A stretch of DNA of 64,000 nucleotides from Pseudonocardia acidicola (GCF_012911935.1 NZ_JAAXLA010000024.1:1-64000); one strand, 5' to 3'; counted from the stretch's first letter, positions 1 to 7,963 are shown. Program-made: numbers and translations. The notes: generated from the sequence alone by a model not told the origin.

Positions 1-3
1 GGG

Positions 4-1338
4 TCAGGGGGCGGGCCAGCGGACCTCGAGCCGGGCTCCGCCGTCGGCGGCAGCGCCGGCCACGACCGTTCCACCGCGACCGCGGACCAGCGCCGCGACC
101 AGGGCCAGGCCGAGGCCCGCACCGCCGCCCCCGGCCTCCGGGGCCAGCCGGGTGAAGCGGTCGAACACGCGTTCGCGGTCGGCCTCGGGGATGCCGGGGC
201 CGTCGTCCTCGACGACGAGCCGCACCCAACGGCCGGCCGGCAGCACGCCGATCCGGACCACCGAACGGGCGTAGCGGCATGCGTTGCCCAGCAGGTTGTC
301 CAGGACCAGCCCGACCTCGGCCGGGCTGGCGGCGGCCTTGGCCGGGGACGGCGCGACGAGCTGCAGTACCGGTCCGTCGCCGTTGTCGATCATCGCCGCT
401 CGCCCGATCGCCTCCCGGGCGGCCTCCACCAGGTCGACCGGCTGGGCGGCCGGACGCTGCCCGGCGTCGGCCCGGGCCAGCGCGAGCAGGTCGGAGAGCA
501 GCACCGACAGCCGCTGCGCCTCCACCGCGACTCCGCGCAGGGTCTCGTCGGCCAGTGTCGGGTCGGGGTGTGCGACCGCGACCTCGGCCTGCGCGCGGAT
601 CGCGGCCACCGGCGAACGAAGCTCGTGCGCGGCGTCGCCGGTGAACCGCTCCAGCCTGGTCACGGCGTCGTCGCGCCGGGCGAGCAGCGAGTTGATCTCC
701 TCGGCCAGCGCGTACAGCTCGTCGCGGGCGGTGGGCAGCGGCAGCCGCTCCCCCGGCGGGAGTTTCGCCGCGGCCAGGCGCATCCGGTCGACCGGGCGCA
801 ACGCGGCCCGGGTCGCGACCCACGCCGCCAGCGCGACGGCCACGGCCGCCAGCAGCGCGGCCAGCAGCAGCCCCAACGCCCCCCGGGCCAGCAGCGTCCC
901 CGCGCCCACCAGGTCGCCGGAGGCCACCACGAGGCGGGTCGAGCCGTCGGGGAGGATCGCCGGCACCGCCAGCCAGCGCCGCGGCTCGCCGTTGCGGAAG
1001 ACGTTCACCGACTCGCCGGCCGCCAGGTCACGTATCTCCCCCGGGCGCAGCGGCAGCGGCCCACGGCCGTCGACCGGGGTGCCGGCGGTGTCCACCACCC
1101 GGACCGACTCCTGCGGCGCCAGGGCGTCCACCGGTGTGCCGGCGGCGATCCGGCCGGCGGCGGCCCGGGCCTGCCCGCGCAGCTCGGCGTCGGCCGCGCT
1201 GAGCAGCGTCGACTGCAGCAACCCGGCGCCCAGCTGGCTCAGCGTGATCAGCGCGCAGAGCGCGACCACCCCGACGACCAGCGTGATCCGGAACCGCAGC
1301 GTCCGGGCGGCCCACCATCGGCGCAGCCGGCGGATCAC
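4..1338 (-). CDS. Two-component sensor histidine kinase
   Basis: Membrane sensor kinase of 444 residues that would phosphorylate the regulator encoded immediately upstream. Two hydrophobic segments (about residues 17-45 and 150-178) bracket an extracellular loop of about 100 residues. A HAMP-like stretch follows, then the phosphoacceptor His (about 238) in DAAHELRSP, an N box (LLGNACRYA) and G boxes (EDDGPGIP, GAGLGLALV). The GTG start at 1336-1338 overlaps the TGA of the regulator (GTGA), so the two are translationally coupled. The stop codon lies at 4-6, so the gene is complete although it abuts the window edge. The HisKA/HATPase family is clear but the stimulus is unknown. The divergent LolA-like/ABC operon is a possible target by position only. 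Confidence 0.93.
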   Translation of the reverse strand: MIRRLRRWWAARTLRFRITLVVGVVALCALITLSQLGAGLLQSTLLSAADAELRGQARAAAGRIAAGTPVDALAPQESVRVVDTAGTPVDGRGPLPLRPGEIRDLAAGESVNVFRNGEPRRWLAVPAILPDGSTRLVVASGDLVGAGTLLARGALGLLLAALLAAVAVALAAWVATRAALRPVDRMRLAAAKLPPGERLPLPTARDELYALAEEINSLLARRDDAVTRLERFTGDAAHELRSPVAAIRAQAEVAVAHPDPTLADETLRGVAVEAQRLSVLLSDLLALARADAGQRPAAQPVDLVEAAREAIGRAAMIDNGDGPVLQLVAPSPAKAAASPAEVGLVLDNLLGNACRYARSVVRIGVLPAGRWVRLVVEDDGPGIPEADRERVFDRFTRLAPEAGGGGAGLGLALVAALVRGRGGTVVAGAAADGGARLEVRWPAP

Positions 1339-2018
1339 GCAGAGCCGACCAGGTACCCGTAGCCCCGCACGGTGCGCACGACGTGTCCGGCGCCGACGGC
1401 GTCGAGCTTGCGCCGCAGGTAGCCCACGTAGACCTCGACGACGTTGCGGCTGGCGGCCTGCTCGTCTCCCCACACCAGCCGGAGCAGCTCGTCCTTGGCC
1501 ACGGCGGTGTCCGGGTGGGTCGCCAGTGCGTGCAGCAGCGCGAACTCCCGGGGCGAGAGCTCGACGGGCCGGCCGTCCCAGGTGACCGTGCGCGCCGCCG
1601 GGTCGACCACCAGCGACCCCAGCCGCACCCGCTGCCCGGTCCGGCCCAGCGCGGCGTCGCGCCGGCGCAGCATCGCCCGCAACTGCGCGACCAGCACGAC
1701 GAAGGAGAACGGCTTGACCAGGTAGCCGTCGGCTCCGAGGTCGAGACCGTCGGCCTGGTCGATCTCGCCGTCCTTGGCCGACACCAGCAGCACCGGGGTG
1801 TCGACGCCGCCCGCTCGCAGGCGTTCGAGCACCCGGTAACCGGACAGCCCGGGCAGGATGATGTCCAGGACCACGGCGTCGAAGCTGCCGGTCATCGCGG
1901 CGCGCAGGGCGGACGGGCCGTCGCCGACCGCGACGACCTCCATGCCCTCGGCGGTCAGCCCCCGGGCGAGTGCGGTCCGCACCCCGGGTTCGTCGTCGAC
2001 CACCAGCACTCGTGCCAT
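1335..2018 (-). CDS. OmpR-family response regulator
   Basis: DNA-binding response regulator of 227 residues, first gene of a two-gene operon with the downstream kinase. The receiver domain (about 1-115) carries the acidic pair Asp8/Asp9, phosphoacceptor Asp52 (VVLDIILPG), the switch Ser80 and Lys102 (LVKPF). The C-terminal winged helix (about 130-225) has the usual LSPREFALL, VWGDE, VYVGYLRRKLD and VRGYGYLV blocks. The ATG at 2016-2018 is followed directly by the receiver fold (MARVLVVDDE). The gene is divergent from the LolA-like gene across about 80 bp, so that interval must hold both promoters and is the likely place for autoregulation. Confidence 0.95.
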   Translation of the reverse strand: MARVLVVDDEPGVRTALARGLTAEGMEVVAVGDGPSALRAAMTGSFDAVVLDIILPGLSGYRVLERLRAGGVDTPVLLVSAKDGEIDQADGLDLGADGYLVKPFSFVVLVAQLRAMLRRRDAALGRTGQRVRLGSLVVDPAARTVTWDGRPVELSPREFALLHALATHPDTAVAKDELLRLVWGDEQAASRNVVEVYVGYLRRKLDAVGAGHVVRTVRGYGYLVGSA

Positions 2019-2097
2019 CGGCGGCGACGCTACTGGTCCGGACGCGGCCGCGGGAACGTCGTGCCGGGCCCGTCACCTCAGACATCTCTCAGCCGCG

Positions 2098-3168
2098 ATG
2101 CGTCAGGCTGTGCCCATGGCTGTAGGGCGCACGGGCTGGATCAGGGTCGGGATGGGCGTGACGGTCGCCGGTGCCGTCGGGCTGGGGCTGCTCGCGGTGC
2201 CGGCGGGGGCCGGGGCGGCTCCGCAGCTGCCACCGGTCTCGCCGGAGGATCTGGTCAGCTCGGTGCTCTCGGCGAAGCCGGGGCCCTTCAACGGCACCGT
2301 CGAGCTGGACAACGCGCTCGGCCTGCCCCCGATCCCGCAGCTGCCGCAGGCCGCGAACGGGACGAGCACGGCGCGGGTGTGGTCCGACGGCGATCACAAG
2401 GGCCGGCTGGCGGTGCCCACCGCGCAGGGTGAGCGCACGATCGTCGCCGACGGGACGACGGTGTGGTCCTGGAACTCCGCCGACCGCACCGTCACCCGCA
2501 AACCGGAGGGTGCCGGGGACCGGACGGCGCCCGAGTCGGCCATGACCGACCCGAGTGGCGCCGCCACCCAGGCGATCCGGAAACTGCGTACGACGAGCAC
2601 GGTCAGCGTCGACGGCACCGCCGAGGTCGCCGGGCGGCCGGCCTACGAGCTGGTGCTCGCGCCGGCGCCGACCGAGCGGACCCTGCTGCGTGAGGTCCGG
2701 ATCGCGGTGGACGCCCAGAAGCGGGTCCCGCTGCGGCTGAGCGTGCTGGCGAACGGCTCGTCCGCCCCGGCGCTGCAGATCGGGTTCACCGACGTCACGT
2801 TCGGCCCGCAGGACGGGTCGCTGTTCAGCTTCACCCCGCCACCCGGGGCCACCGTCACCAACGCACCGGCCGAGCACGGGCCCCAGGGCCAGCAGGGCCC
2901 GCCACCCGGGACGAAGGTCATCGGTGACGGCTGGGACGCCGTGGTGATCGGCAAGGTGCCCACGACCGGCGGCAGCCAGGGTGGGGCGCCCGGCGCGGGC
3001 CGCGGCAACGTCGCCGACCTCGCCGGCCTGGGCAAGCCGGTGAGCGGTAGCTGGGGCAGCGGCCGGGAGATCACCACCGCGGTCGCGACGGCGATCATCA
3101 CCGGCGACGGCCGGATCGCGGCCGGCGCGGTGCCGGAGCAGGTCCTCACCGAAGCCCTGTCGAAGTGA
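2098..3168 (+). CDS. Secreted LolA/RseB-like protein
   Basis: Exported protein of about 356 residues, first gene of an operon with an ABC transporter. The N-terminus has a basic head, a hydrophobic core (VGMGVTVAGAVGLGLLAVPA) and an Ala-rich cleavage region, so it is a signal peptide. The mature part has a repeated beta pattern with GTTVWSWNSADRTV and a later FTPPPGATV segment, as in LolA/MucB-like folds found beside actinobacterial ABC exporters. In diderms such proteins carry lipoproteins; here the ligand is unknown. The start is uncertain: ATG 2098 and ATG 2116 are both in frame and neither has a convincing Shine-Dalgarno. The stop overlaps the next GTG start (GTGA at 3165-3168). Confidence 0.8.
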   Translation: MRQAVPMAVGRTGWIRVGMGVTVAGAVGLGLLAVPAGAGAAPQLPPVSPEDLVSSVLSAKPGPFNGTVELDNALGLPPIPQLPQAANGTSTARVWSDGDHKGRLAVPTAQGERTIVADGTTVWSWNSADRTVTRKPEGAGDRTAPESAMTDPSGAATQAIRKLRTTSTVSVDGTAEVAGRPAYELVLAPAPTERTLLREVRIAVDAQKRVPLRLSVLANGSSAPALQIGFTDVTFGPQDGSLFSFTPPPGATVTNAPAEHGPQGQQGPPPGTKVIGDGWDAVVIGKVPTTGGSQGGAPGAGRGNVADLAGLGKPVSGSWGSGREITTAVATAIITGDGRIAAGAVPEQVLTEALSK

Positions 3169-4145
3169 CCCTGACCCCCGACAATGCGCGGGTGGCCGTC
3201 GCACCGTCCGATGTTCCAGAGGTCACCACCGCGCCGCCCGCCGCGCGTGCCCGCGGGCTGCGCAAGGTGTTCGGGCGGACCGTGGCCGTCGACGGGATCG
3301 ACCTGGACGTCCCGGCCGGTTCCGTGCTCGGGATGCTCGGCCCGAACGGTTCGGGCAAGACCACGCTCATCCGGATGCTGCTCGGGCTGACCCGTCCGAC
3401 GGCCGGCACCGCCGAGTTGCTCGGCTCCCCGGTGCCCGAGGCGGTGGCGTACGCCCTGCCCGACGTCGGGGCCCTGGTGGAGGGCCCGGGGTTCCACCCG
3501 TTCCTGTCCGGCCGGGAGAACCTGCGCCGCGCGGCCGCCGCCGAGCCGCGGCTGGCCGGGCGGGCGATCCCGGGCGCGGTCGACGCCGCACTGGGGCGGG
3601 TGGGCCTGGCCGACGCGGCCGACCGTCGCTACCGCGGCTACTCCCTCGGCATGAAGCAGCGGCTCGGGCTGGCCGCGGCGCTGCTCGTGCCGCGCCGTCT
3701 GGTCGTCCTCGACGAGCCGACGAACGGCCTGGACCCGGCCGGTACCCGCGACGTGCGGCGGGTCATCGCCGAACTGCACGCGGGCGGCGCGACGGTGCTC
3801 GTGTCGTCACACCTGCTGGCCGAGGTGGAGGCGACGTGCACGCACGTCGCCGTGCTGCAGGCCGGCTCGCTGGTCGCCGCCGGTGAGCTGCGGACACTGC
3901 TCGAGGCCGACACCGGCGGGCTCGTGATCAGCACCCCGGACGTCGACGAGGCGTTGCGGGCGTTGCGGGGCGCGGGGGCCACGGCGTTCCGGGAGGGCGA
4001 CGCGGTGGTCGTCGCCGACGACGGCCCGCCGGCGCCGGAGATCATCGCGTTGCTGGTCCGGGCCGGGGTGGCGGTGCACGAGGCGCGCCGGCGCCGCGCC
4101 CGGCTGGAGGAGCTTTTCGCGCGGCTGACGGAGGAGGCCCGGTGA
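3165..4145 (+). CDS. ABC transporter ATP-binding protein
   Basis: Cytoplasmic ATPase subunit (326 residues) of an ABC-2 type exporter. Walker A is GPNGSGKT at about residues 59-66, the signature is YSLGMKQRLGLA, and Walker B is LVVLDEPTNGLDPAG, followed by the switch His in VSSHLLAEVE. The first 30 residues are a low-complexity extension before the nucleotide-binding domain. Start and stop both overlap neighbours by GTGA (3165-3168 and 4142-4145), so LolA-like protein, ATPase and permease are translated as one coupled unit. The substrate cannot be read from the sequence. Confidence 0.94.
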   Translation: MTLTPDNARVAVAPSDVPEVTTAPPAARARGLRKVFGRTVAVDGIDLDVPAGSVLGMLGPNGSGKTTLIRMLLGLTRPTAGTAELLGSPVPEAVAYALPDVGALVEGPGFHPFLSGRENLRRAAAAEPRLAGRAIPGAVDAALGRVGLADAADRRYRGYSLGMKQRLGLAAALLVPRRLVVLDEPTNGLDPAGTRDVRRVIAELHAGGATVLVSSHLLAEVEATCTHVAVLQAGSLVAAGELRTLLEADTGGLVISTPDVDEALRALRGAGATAFREGDAVVVADDGPPAPEIIALLVRAGVAVHEARRRRARLEELFARLTEEAR

Positions 4146-5002
4146 CCACAGCAGTGCCGCTCGCGGCGGACCCGGCGACCCACCCGCGCACCGCTGCGCC
4201 GCTGGGCCGGCTGCTCGCCGCCGAGGTCCGCTGGGTGCTGCGCCGCCCGCGCACGCTGGTGATGCTCGGCCTGTTCGCGCTGATGCCGGTGCTGATCTCG
4301 ATCGGGGTGGTGATCGCGGACCGGCAGAGCGGCGGCGGGTTGATCGGCGCGATCGCCGGCAACGGCCTGGTGCTGCCGATCGCGACGATGACGCTGGCGC
4401 TGGCCCTGCTCCTGCCGCTGGCGGTCGCGATGGCTGCGGCCGATGCGATCGCCGGGGAGGCGACGCACGGGACGTTGCGCGGGCTGCTGCTGGCGCCGGT
4501 CGGGCGGCTGCGGCTGGTCGGGATGAAGGCATTCGGGGTGCTGGTGGTGGCCGTGCTGGCCACCGGGGTCATCGCGGTGGTCGGGGTGCTGGCCGGGCTC
4601 GTGGTCGTGGGCGGGGCCGACGGGCAGCTGGTGACGCTGTCGGGCACCACGGTGGGGCTCGGCGACGCGCTGGGCCGGGTGGCGCTGGTGGTGGTGTGGA
4701 CGGTCGGGCAGCTGGCCGCCGTGGGGGCGATCGCGCTGGCGGTCTCGGCGCTGACCGAGCACCCGCTGGTCGTGCTGGCCGCAGTGCTCAGCGGGCTCAT
4801 CGTGTTCGGCGTGCTCGGTGCGATCCCGGCGCTGGACTGGCTGCAGCCCTACCTGCTCACCTCGGGCTGGGGCGCGGGCGCCGACGCGCTGCGCGACCCG
4901 CTGCCGCTCGACGGGATGGTGCAGAGCTCGCTGCGGGCGCTGTGCTACATCGCCGTCGGCGGCGGGCTGACCATGGTCCGGATGCTGCGCCGCGACGCCT
5001 GA
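4142..5002 (+). CDS. ABC-2 type transporter permease
   Basis: Integral membrane subunit of 286 residues pairing with the ATPase just upstream (GTGA overlap). After a short hydrophilic N-terminus there are about six hydrophobic segments: LVMLGLFALMPVLISIGVVI, one around ATMTLALALLLPLAVAMAAA, then a long pair around VLVVAVLATGVIAVVGVLAG, one around VALVVVWTVGQLAAVG, and two more towards the C-terminus. GEATHGTLRGLL before the third segment is typical of ABC-2 permeases. A GC-rich hairpin follows 6 nt after the stop. Confidence 0.92.
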   Translation: MTTAVPLAADPATHPRTAAPLGRLLAAEVRWVLRRPRTLVMLGLFALMPVLISIGVVIADRQSGGGLIGAIAGNGLVLPIATMTLALALLLPLAVAMAAADAIAGEATHGTLRGLLLAPVGRLRLVGMKAFGVLVVAVLATGVIAVVGVLAGLVVVGGADGQLVTLSGTTVGLGDALGRVALVVVWTVGQLAAVGAIALAVSALTEHPLVVLAAVLSGLIVFGVLGAIPALDWLQPYLLTSGWGAGADALRDPLPLDGMVQSSLRALCYIAVGGGLTMVRMLRRDA

Positions 5003-5008
5003 CCCGTC

Positions 5009-5048
5009 GTGCGCGGTGAGTGGTGCGTCAGCGCCACCCACCGCGCAC
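5009..5048 (+). repeat. Intergenic hairpin, copy 1 of a 38-nt family
   Basis: Inverted repeat with 18-nt arms (GTGCGCGGTGAGTGGTGC at 5009-5026, partner at 5031-5048) and a 4-nt loop; one wobble pair and one mismatch. It begins 6 nt after the permease stop and ends just before the Shine-Dalgarno of the next gene (GGGAGG, 5057-5062). A second copy with identical arm and loop lengths lies at 59943-59980. It could act as a Rho-independent terminator or belong to a REP-like family. Confidence 0.7.
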
Positions 5049-5071
5049 GGGTGTACGGGAGGATGGCGCGC

Positions 5072-5368
5072 ATGGCTGATCTGCTCGACGACGCTGCGAT
5101 CACCTCCGCGCTGGACGGCCTGCCCGGCTGGGAGCGCGACGGCGACTCCTTCGTCCGCACCGCGAAACTGCCCAGTTTCCCCGCCGCGATCGCTGTGGTG
5201 GACCGTGTCGCCGCCATCGCCGAGGAGCGCGACCACCACCCCGACATCGACATCCGCTGGCGGACCCTGACCTTCCGGCTGTCCACGCACTCCGCGGGCG
5301 GGCTGACCGAGCTCGACGTCGGGCTGGCCCGCGCCATCTCCGAGCAGCTCGACGCCGCGCAGGGCTGA
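5072..5368 (+). CDS. phhB: 4a-hydroxytetrahydrobiopterin dehydratase
   Basis: Pterin-4a-carbinolamine dehydratase (98 residues), which dehydrates 4a-hydroxytetrahydrobiopterin after aromatic hydroxylation; in organisms lacking that pathway its role is unclear. The active-site block EERDHHPDIDIRW (His55, His56) and the later STHSAGGLTELD are diagnostic, and the length is normal for the family. ATG 5072 is preferred over in-frame ATG 5063 because GGGAGG at 5057-5062 is 9 nt upstream of 5072 but touches 5063. No aromatic hydroxylase gene is adjacent. Confidence 0.95.
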   Translation: MADLLDDAAITSALDGLPGWERDGDSFVRTAKLPSFPAAIAVVDRVAAIAEERDHHPDIDIRWRTLTFRLSTHSAGGLTELDVGLARAISEQLDAAQG

Positions 5369-5376
5369 GCGGCGGC

Positions 5377-5997
5377 TCAGGAGCCGGCGCGCTGCGCGGG
5401 GATCGTGTGGTCGACGAAGAACCGCTCGTCGGCGGGCACCGCCGGCAGGCCCAGCGCGTAGCGCTTGCGGCGGGCTTCCTCGGCGGTGAGCGGGCACCGG
5501 GTCGCCCATTGCCGGACCGGCGCGTCGGCGGGCAGGTAGCGGATCAGGTCGGTGTGGTAGATCCCGGCGGCCAGCCGCGCGGCCCGGCTGAGCACGGCCC
5601 GCTCGGTCCGGACGGTCAGCGGCGCCGGCGCCAGCATCGCGAGCCCGGGATCCGGGTCGAAGCCGACGATCTCGCTGAGCGCGGCGAGTACGTCGTTGCC
5701 CGCCCCGCGGGGCACCGGCCGCGACAGCCCCAGCCGGATCCGCGGGACCTCACGCAGCCCGAGGCGGGAGAACCTGCGGGCGACGGTCGTGCTGGAGCAG
5801 ACGCCGTCGGTGACCAGGAGGACCTCGATCGCGGCTCCGTGAGCCGCCAGCCGCAGCAGCAGCCCACCTGCTTCGGCGAGCAGCTCGAACGGCTCGACGG
5901 CGAGCGCGACGACGCGGTGCACACGTTCGAGTACGGGCGCCGGGCCCCCGAGACTGGCCGGGTTGTCCGGCGCGGCGGTGCGCCGGGTGTCGCTCAC
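5377..5997 (-). CDS. PIG-L/LmbE-like protein lacking the metal motif
   Basis: Protein of 206 residues whose N-terminal half follows the pattern of LmbE/PIG-L deacetylases (VVALAVEPFE, then AGGLLLRLAAHGAAIEV and LLVTDG), but the catalytic HPDDE is replaced by VEPFE and no HxxH motif is evident. It is therefore probably not an active zinc deacetylase, if it belongs to the fold at all. The GTG start at 5995-5997 has a GAGGAGG upstream. It is convergent with phhB (8 nt between stops) and divergent from ppk2. A comparison point lies in the same window: the mca product at 55202-56134 keeps HPDDE and HPDH. Confidence 0.7.
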   Translation of the reverse strand: MSDTRRTAAPDNPASLGGPAPVLERVHRVVALAVEPFELLAEAGGLLLRLAAHGAAIEVLLVTDGVCSSTTVARRFSRLGLREVPRIRLGLSRPVPRGAGNDVLAALSEIVGFDPDPGLAMLAPAPLTVRTERAVLSRAARLAAGIYHTDLIRYLPADAPVRQWATRCPLTAEEARRKRYALGLPAVPADERFFVDHTIPAQRAGS

Positions 5998-6147
5998 GGC
6001 TCCTCCTCGCAGACACCGCTGGATTCGCGTCCGTCACCCGTCGCGTTACCCACCCCGGATGCGGCGTACTCGCTGCTCGGCCGCCGCCGGACCCATCCCG
6101 GCGCCGTCAGGGGGAGACTGGGCGCCTGCCGACCCATGGGAGCACTG

Positions 6148-6966
6148 ATGACCGGGACCGAGCGGCCGCAGGCCCAGCGGCTGCCACGCAGGCTCTACGA
6201 GGCCGAGCTGCTGCGGTTGCAGAGCGAGCTGGTGCAGCTGCAGGAGTGGGTGCGCGGCAGCGGTGCCCGGCTCGTCGTGATCTTCGAAGGGCGGGACGCG
6301 GCGGGCAAGGGCGGCGCGATCAAAAGGGTGTCGGAGTACCTGAACCCGCGGATCTGCCGCATCGTGGCGCTGCCCGCGCCCACCGAACGGGAGCGCACCC
6401 AGTGGTACTTCCAGCGCTACGTCGAGCACCTGCCGGCGGCCGGGGAGATCGTGCTGCTCGACCGCAGCTGGTACAACCGCGCCGGCGTCGAGCGCGTGAT
6501 GGGGTTCTGCACGCCCCAGGAATACAAGCGGTTCCTGCGCCAGTGCCCGATCTTCGAGGAACTGCTGATCGACGACGGCATCGAGCTGCGCAAGTACTGG
6601 TTCTCGGTGAGCGACGCCGAGCAGGAGCGGCGCTTCCGCGGCCGGCTCTCCGACCCGATGAAGCAGTGGAAGCTCTCCCCGATGGACCTGGAGTCCATCA
6701 GCCGCTGGGAGGACTACTCGCGGGCCAAGGACGAGATGTTCGTGCAGACCGACACCCGCACGTCGCCATGGCTGGTGGTCGAGGCCGAGGACAAGCGGCG
6801 GGCCCGGATCAACATGATCGCCCACCTGCTGTCCAGCGTGCCGTGGCGGCCCGTGGAGCGGCCCGAGCTGACCCTGCCGAAGCGGCCACGATCACAGGGC
6901 TACCTGCGGCCGCCCCGGGAGATGTTCAACGAGGTGCCCGACCACGCGGCGACGCTGAAGGACTGA
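6148..6966 (+). CDS. ppk2: Polyphosphate kinase 2 family protein
   Basis: PPK2-type kinase (272 residues) that transfers phosphate between polyphosphate and nucleoside phosphates. Walker A is GRDAAGKGG (about 48-56), Walker B/lid region is LLDRSWYNRAGVERVMGF, and the family blocks RWEDYSRAKDEMF and ELRKYWFSVSDAEQERRF are present; length and single-domain form fit class I. ATG 6148 is chosen because GGGAG at 6138-6142 lies 5 nt upstream; ATG 6136 is in frame but has no ribosome-binding site. The 150 bp before it separates it from the divergent PIG-L-like gene. Confidence 0.95.
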   Translation: MTGTERPQAQRLPRRLYEAELLRLQSELVQLQEWVRGSGARLVVIFEGRDAAGKGGAIKRVSEYLNPRICRIVALPAPTERERTQWYFQRYVEHLPAAGEIVLLDRSWYNRAGVERVMGFCTPQEYKRFLRQCPIFEELLIDDGIELRKYWFSVSDAEQERRFRGRLSDPMKQWKLSPMDLESISRWEDYSRAKDEMFVQTDTRTSPWLVVEAEDKRRARINMIAHLLSSVPWRPVERPELTLPKRPRSQGYLRPPREMFNEVPDHAATLKD

Positions 6967-6976
6967 CCGGCACGGA

Positions 6977-7765
6977 TCAGAACCGGCGGTTGGCCAGCAC
7001 CCCGGTCCGCGCCCGAGCCGTCTCGGCCTGGTCGAGGTCGAGGTCGGCGACCAGCAGCCCGGGCTCGGCCCCCAGCTGCGCGACGACGGCGCCGAACGGG
7101 TCGGCGACGAGGCTCGCCCCGATCCCGGTGGGTGCCTTGCCCGCCTCACCGCCCACGGTCGTCGGGTCGGCCTGGTCGCACGCCGCGACGAACGCGCCGG
7201 AGTCCAGCGCGCGGGCGCGCACCAGCACGTCCCACTGCTCACGCTTGCCGCGCCCGGCCCCCCATGACGCGGGCAGCACGATCAGCGCCGCCCCGCGCCC
7301 GGCCAGCTGCTGGAACAGCCCGGGAAACCGCACGTCGTAGCAGGTCGCGAGACCGACGGTGTGGCCGTCGACGTCGGCGGTGACCGGCTCGCGGCCCGGC
7401 GCGACGGTGTCGGACTCGGCGAACCCGAAGGCGTCGAACAGGTGGATCTTGTCGTAGGACGTGTCGACGCCGCCGCCGGTGGCCAGCAGCGTGTTGTGCA
7501 CCCGCCCGTCCGCGGACGGGGTGAACATGCCGGCGACCAGCGTGATCCCGGCGTCGGCCGCGATGGCCCGGACCCGTGTCGCCCACGGCCCGTCCAGCGG
7601 CTCGGCCACCGGCCCGAGCGGGACGCCGAACCGGCACATCGCCGCCTCCGGGAACACCACCAGGCGGGCGCCGGCGTCGGCGGCCCGCCGGGTGTAGTCG
7701 TCGATCAGCTTCAGGTTGTCCTCGGGCTCGGTCGAGGAGGCGGCCTGGGCGAGGGCGATGCGCAT
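6977..7765 (-). CDS. Carbon-nitrogen hydrolase (nitrilase superfamily)
   Basis: Omega-amidase/nitrilase-family enzyme of 262 residues. The catalytic triad is visible as Glu40 (VVFPEAAM), Lys106 (YDKIHLFD) and Cys142 (ATCYDVRFP). The pattern, including NTLLATGGG and RALDSGAFVAACDQ, resembles the Nit1/Nit2 (deaminated glutathione or alpha-ketoglutaramate amidase) branch, but the substrate is not fixed by these motifs. ATG at 7763-7765 starts directly with the fold (MRIALAQ). It is convergent with ppk2 (10 nt apart) and divergent from the aromatic leader region. Confidence 0.93.
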   Translation of the reverse strand: MRIALAQAASSTEPEDNLKLIDDYTRRAADAGARLVVFPEAAMCRFGVPLGPVAEPLDGPWATRVRAIAADAGITLVAGMFTPSADGRVHNTLLATGGGVDTSYDKIHLFDAFGFAESDTVAPGREPVTADVDGHTVGLATCYDVRFPGLFQQLAGRGAALIVLPASWGAGRGKREQWDVLVRARALDSGAFVAACDQADPTTVGGEAGKAPTGIGASLVADPFGAVVAQLGAEPGLLVADLDLDQAETARARTGVLANRRF

Positions 7766-7806
7766 GCCGGAGATGATCCCCGTACGAGGCCCGCACGGCG
7801 AACCGC

Positions 7807-7819
7807 TAGAGTCGAGCCC
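7807..7819 (+). promoter_or_regulatory. -10 element of the DAHP synthase leader transcript
   Basis: TAGAGT at 7807-7812 followed by 7 nt places a likely transcription start at the GTG at 7820. That makes the leader peptide leaderless, the usual arrangement for actinobacterial attenuator peptides. No clear -35 was recognised. Confidence 0.55.
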
Positions 7820-7885
7820 GTGCAGCGCCAGTACTGGTTTGGACGCCCGGCCCCGGATGGGCCGGCAGGCGTCTCGCTGCGCTGA
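7820..7885 (+). CDS. Aromatic leader peptide (Tyr-Trp-Phe)
   Basis: A 21-residue ORF starting at GTG 7820 and ending in TGA 7883-7885, about 80 nt before DAHP synthase. Its fifth to seventh codons are TAC TGG TTT, giving three different aromatic residues in a row (QRQYWFGR). TTT is a rare codon in this genome. It starts at the predicted transcription start and is followed by competing hairpins. This is the layout of ribosome-mediated attenuation; a leader peptide (AroR) is described upstream of the DAHP synthase gene aroF in Corynebacterium glutamicum. Starvation for any one of Tyr, Trp or Phe would stall the ribosome in the same place. The function is inferred from structure and context. Confidence 0.72.
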   Translation: MQRQYWFGRPAPDGPAGVSLR

Positions 7886-7943
7886 CCTCCCATCCCCGAG
7901 CCGGATCGACAAGCCGGCTCGACGGGACCGACGAGGCGGCTTG
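7847..7943 (+). promoter_or_regulatory. Attenuator: competing hairpins before aroF
   Basis: Pairings found: CCGGCCC 7847-7853 with GGGCCGG 7859-7865; GGATGGG 7855-7861 with CCCATCC 7889-7895; CGAGCCGG 7897-7904 with CCGGCTCG 7914-7921; and CAAGCCGGCTCG 7910-7921 with CGAGGCGGCTTG 7932-7943 (11 of 12). The first two are mutually exclusive, as are the last two. A ribosome stalled on the Tyr-Trp-Phe codons (7832-7840) would cover the left arm of the first hairpin and release the second. The last hairpin ends 4 nt before the purine-rich ribosome-binding site (about 7947-7953), so control could be transcriptional or translational. Confidence 0.65.
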
Positions 7944-7963
7944 CCGGAAAGGAAGCCCCCGTC

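Noticed and set aside
4-2085. A 693-codon minus-strand frame spanning regulator and kinase
   Set aside because: Only the part from 1338 down is the kinase; the upstream part is an out-of-frame reading of the response regulator, which has a complete domain in its own frame.
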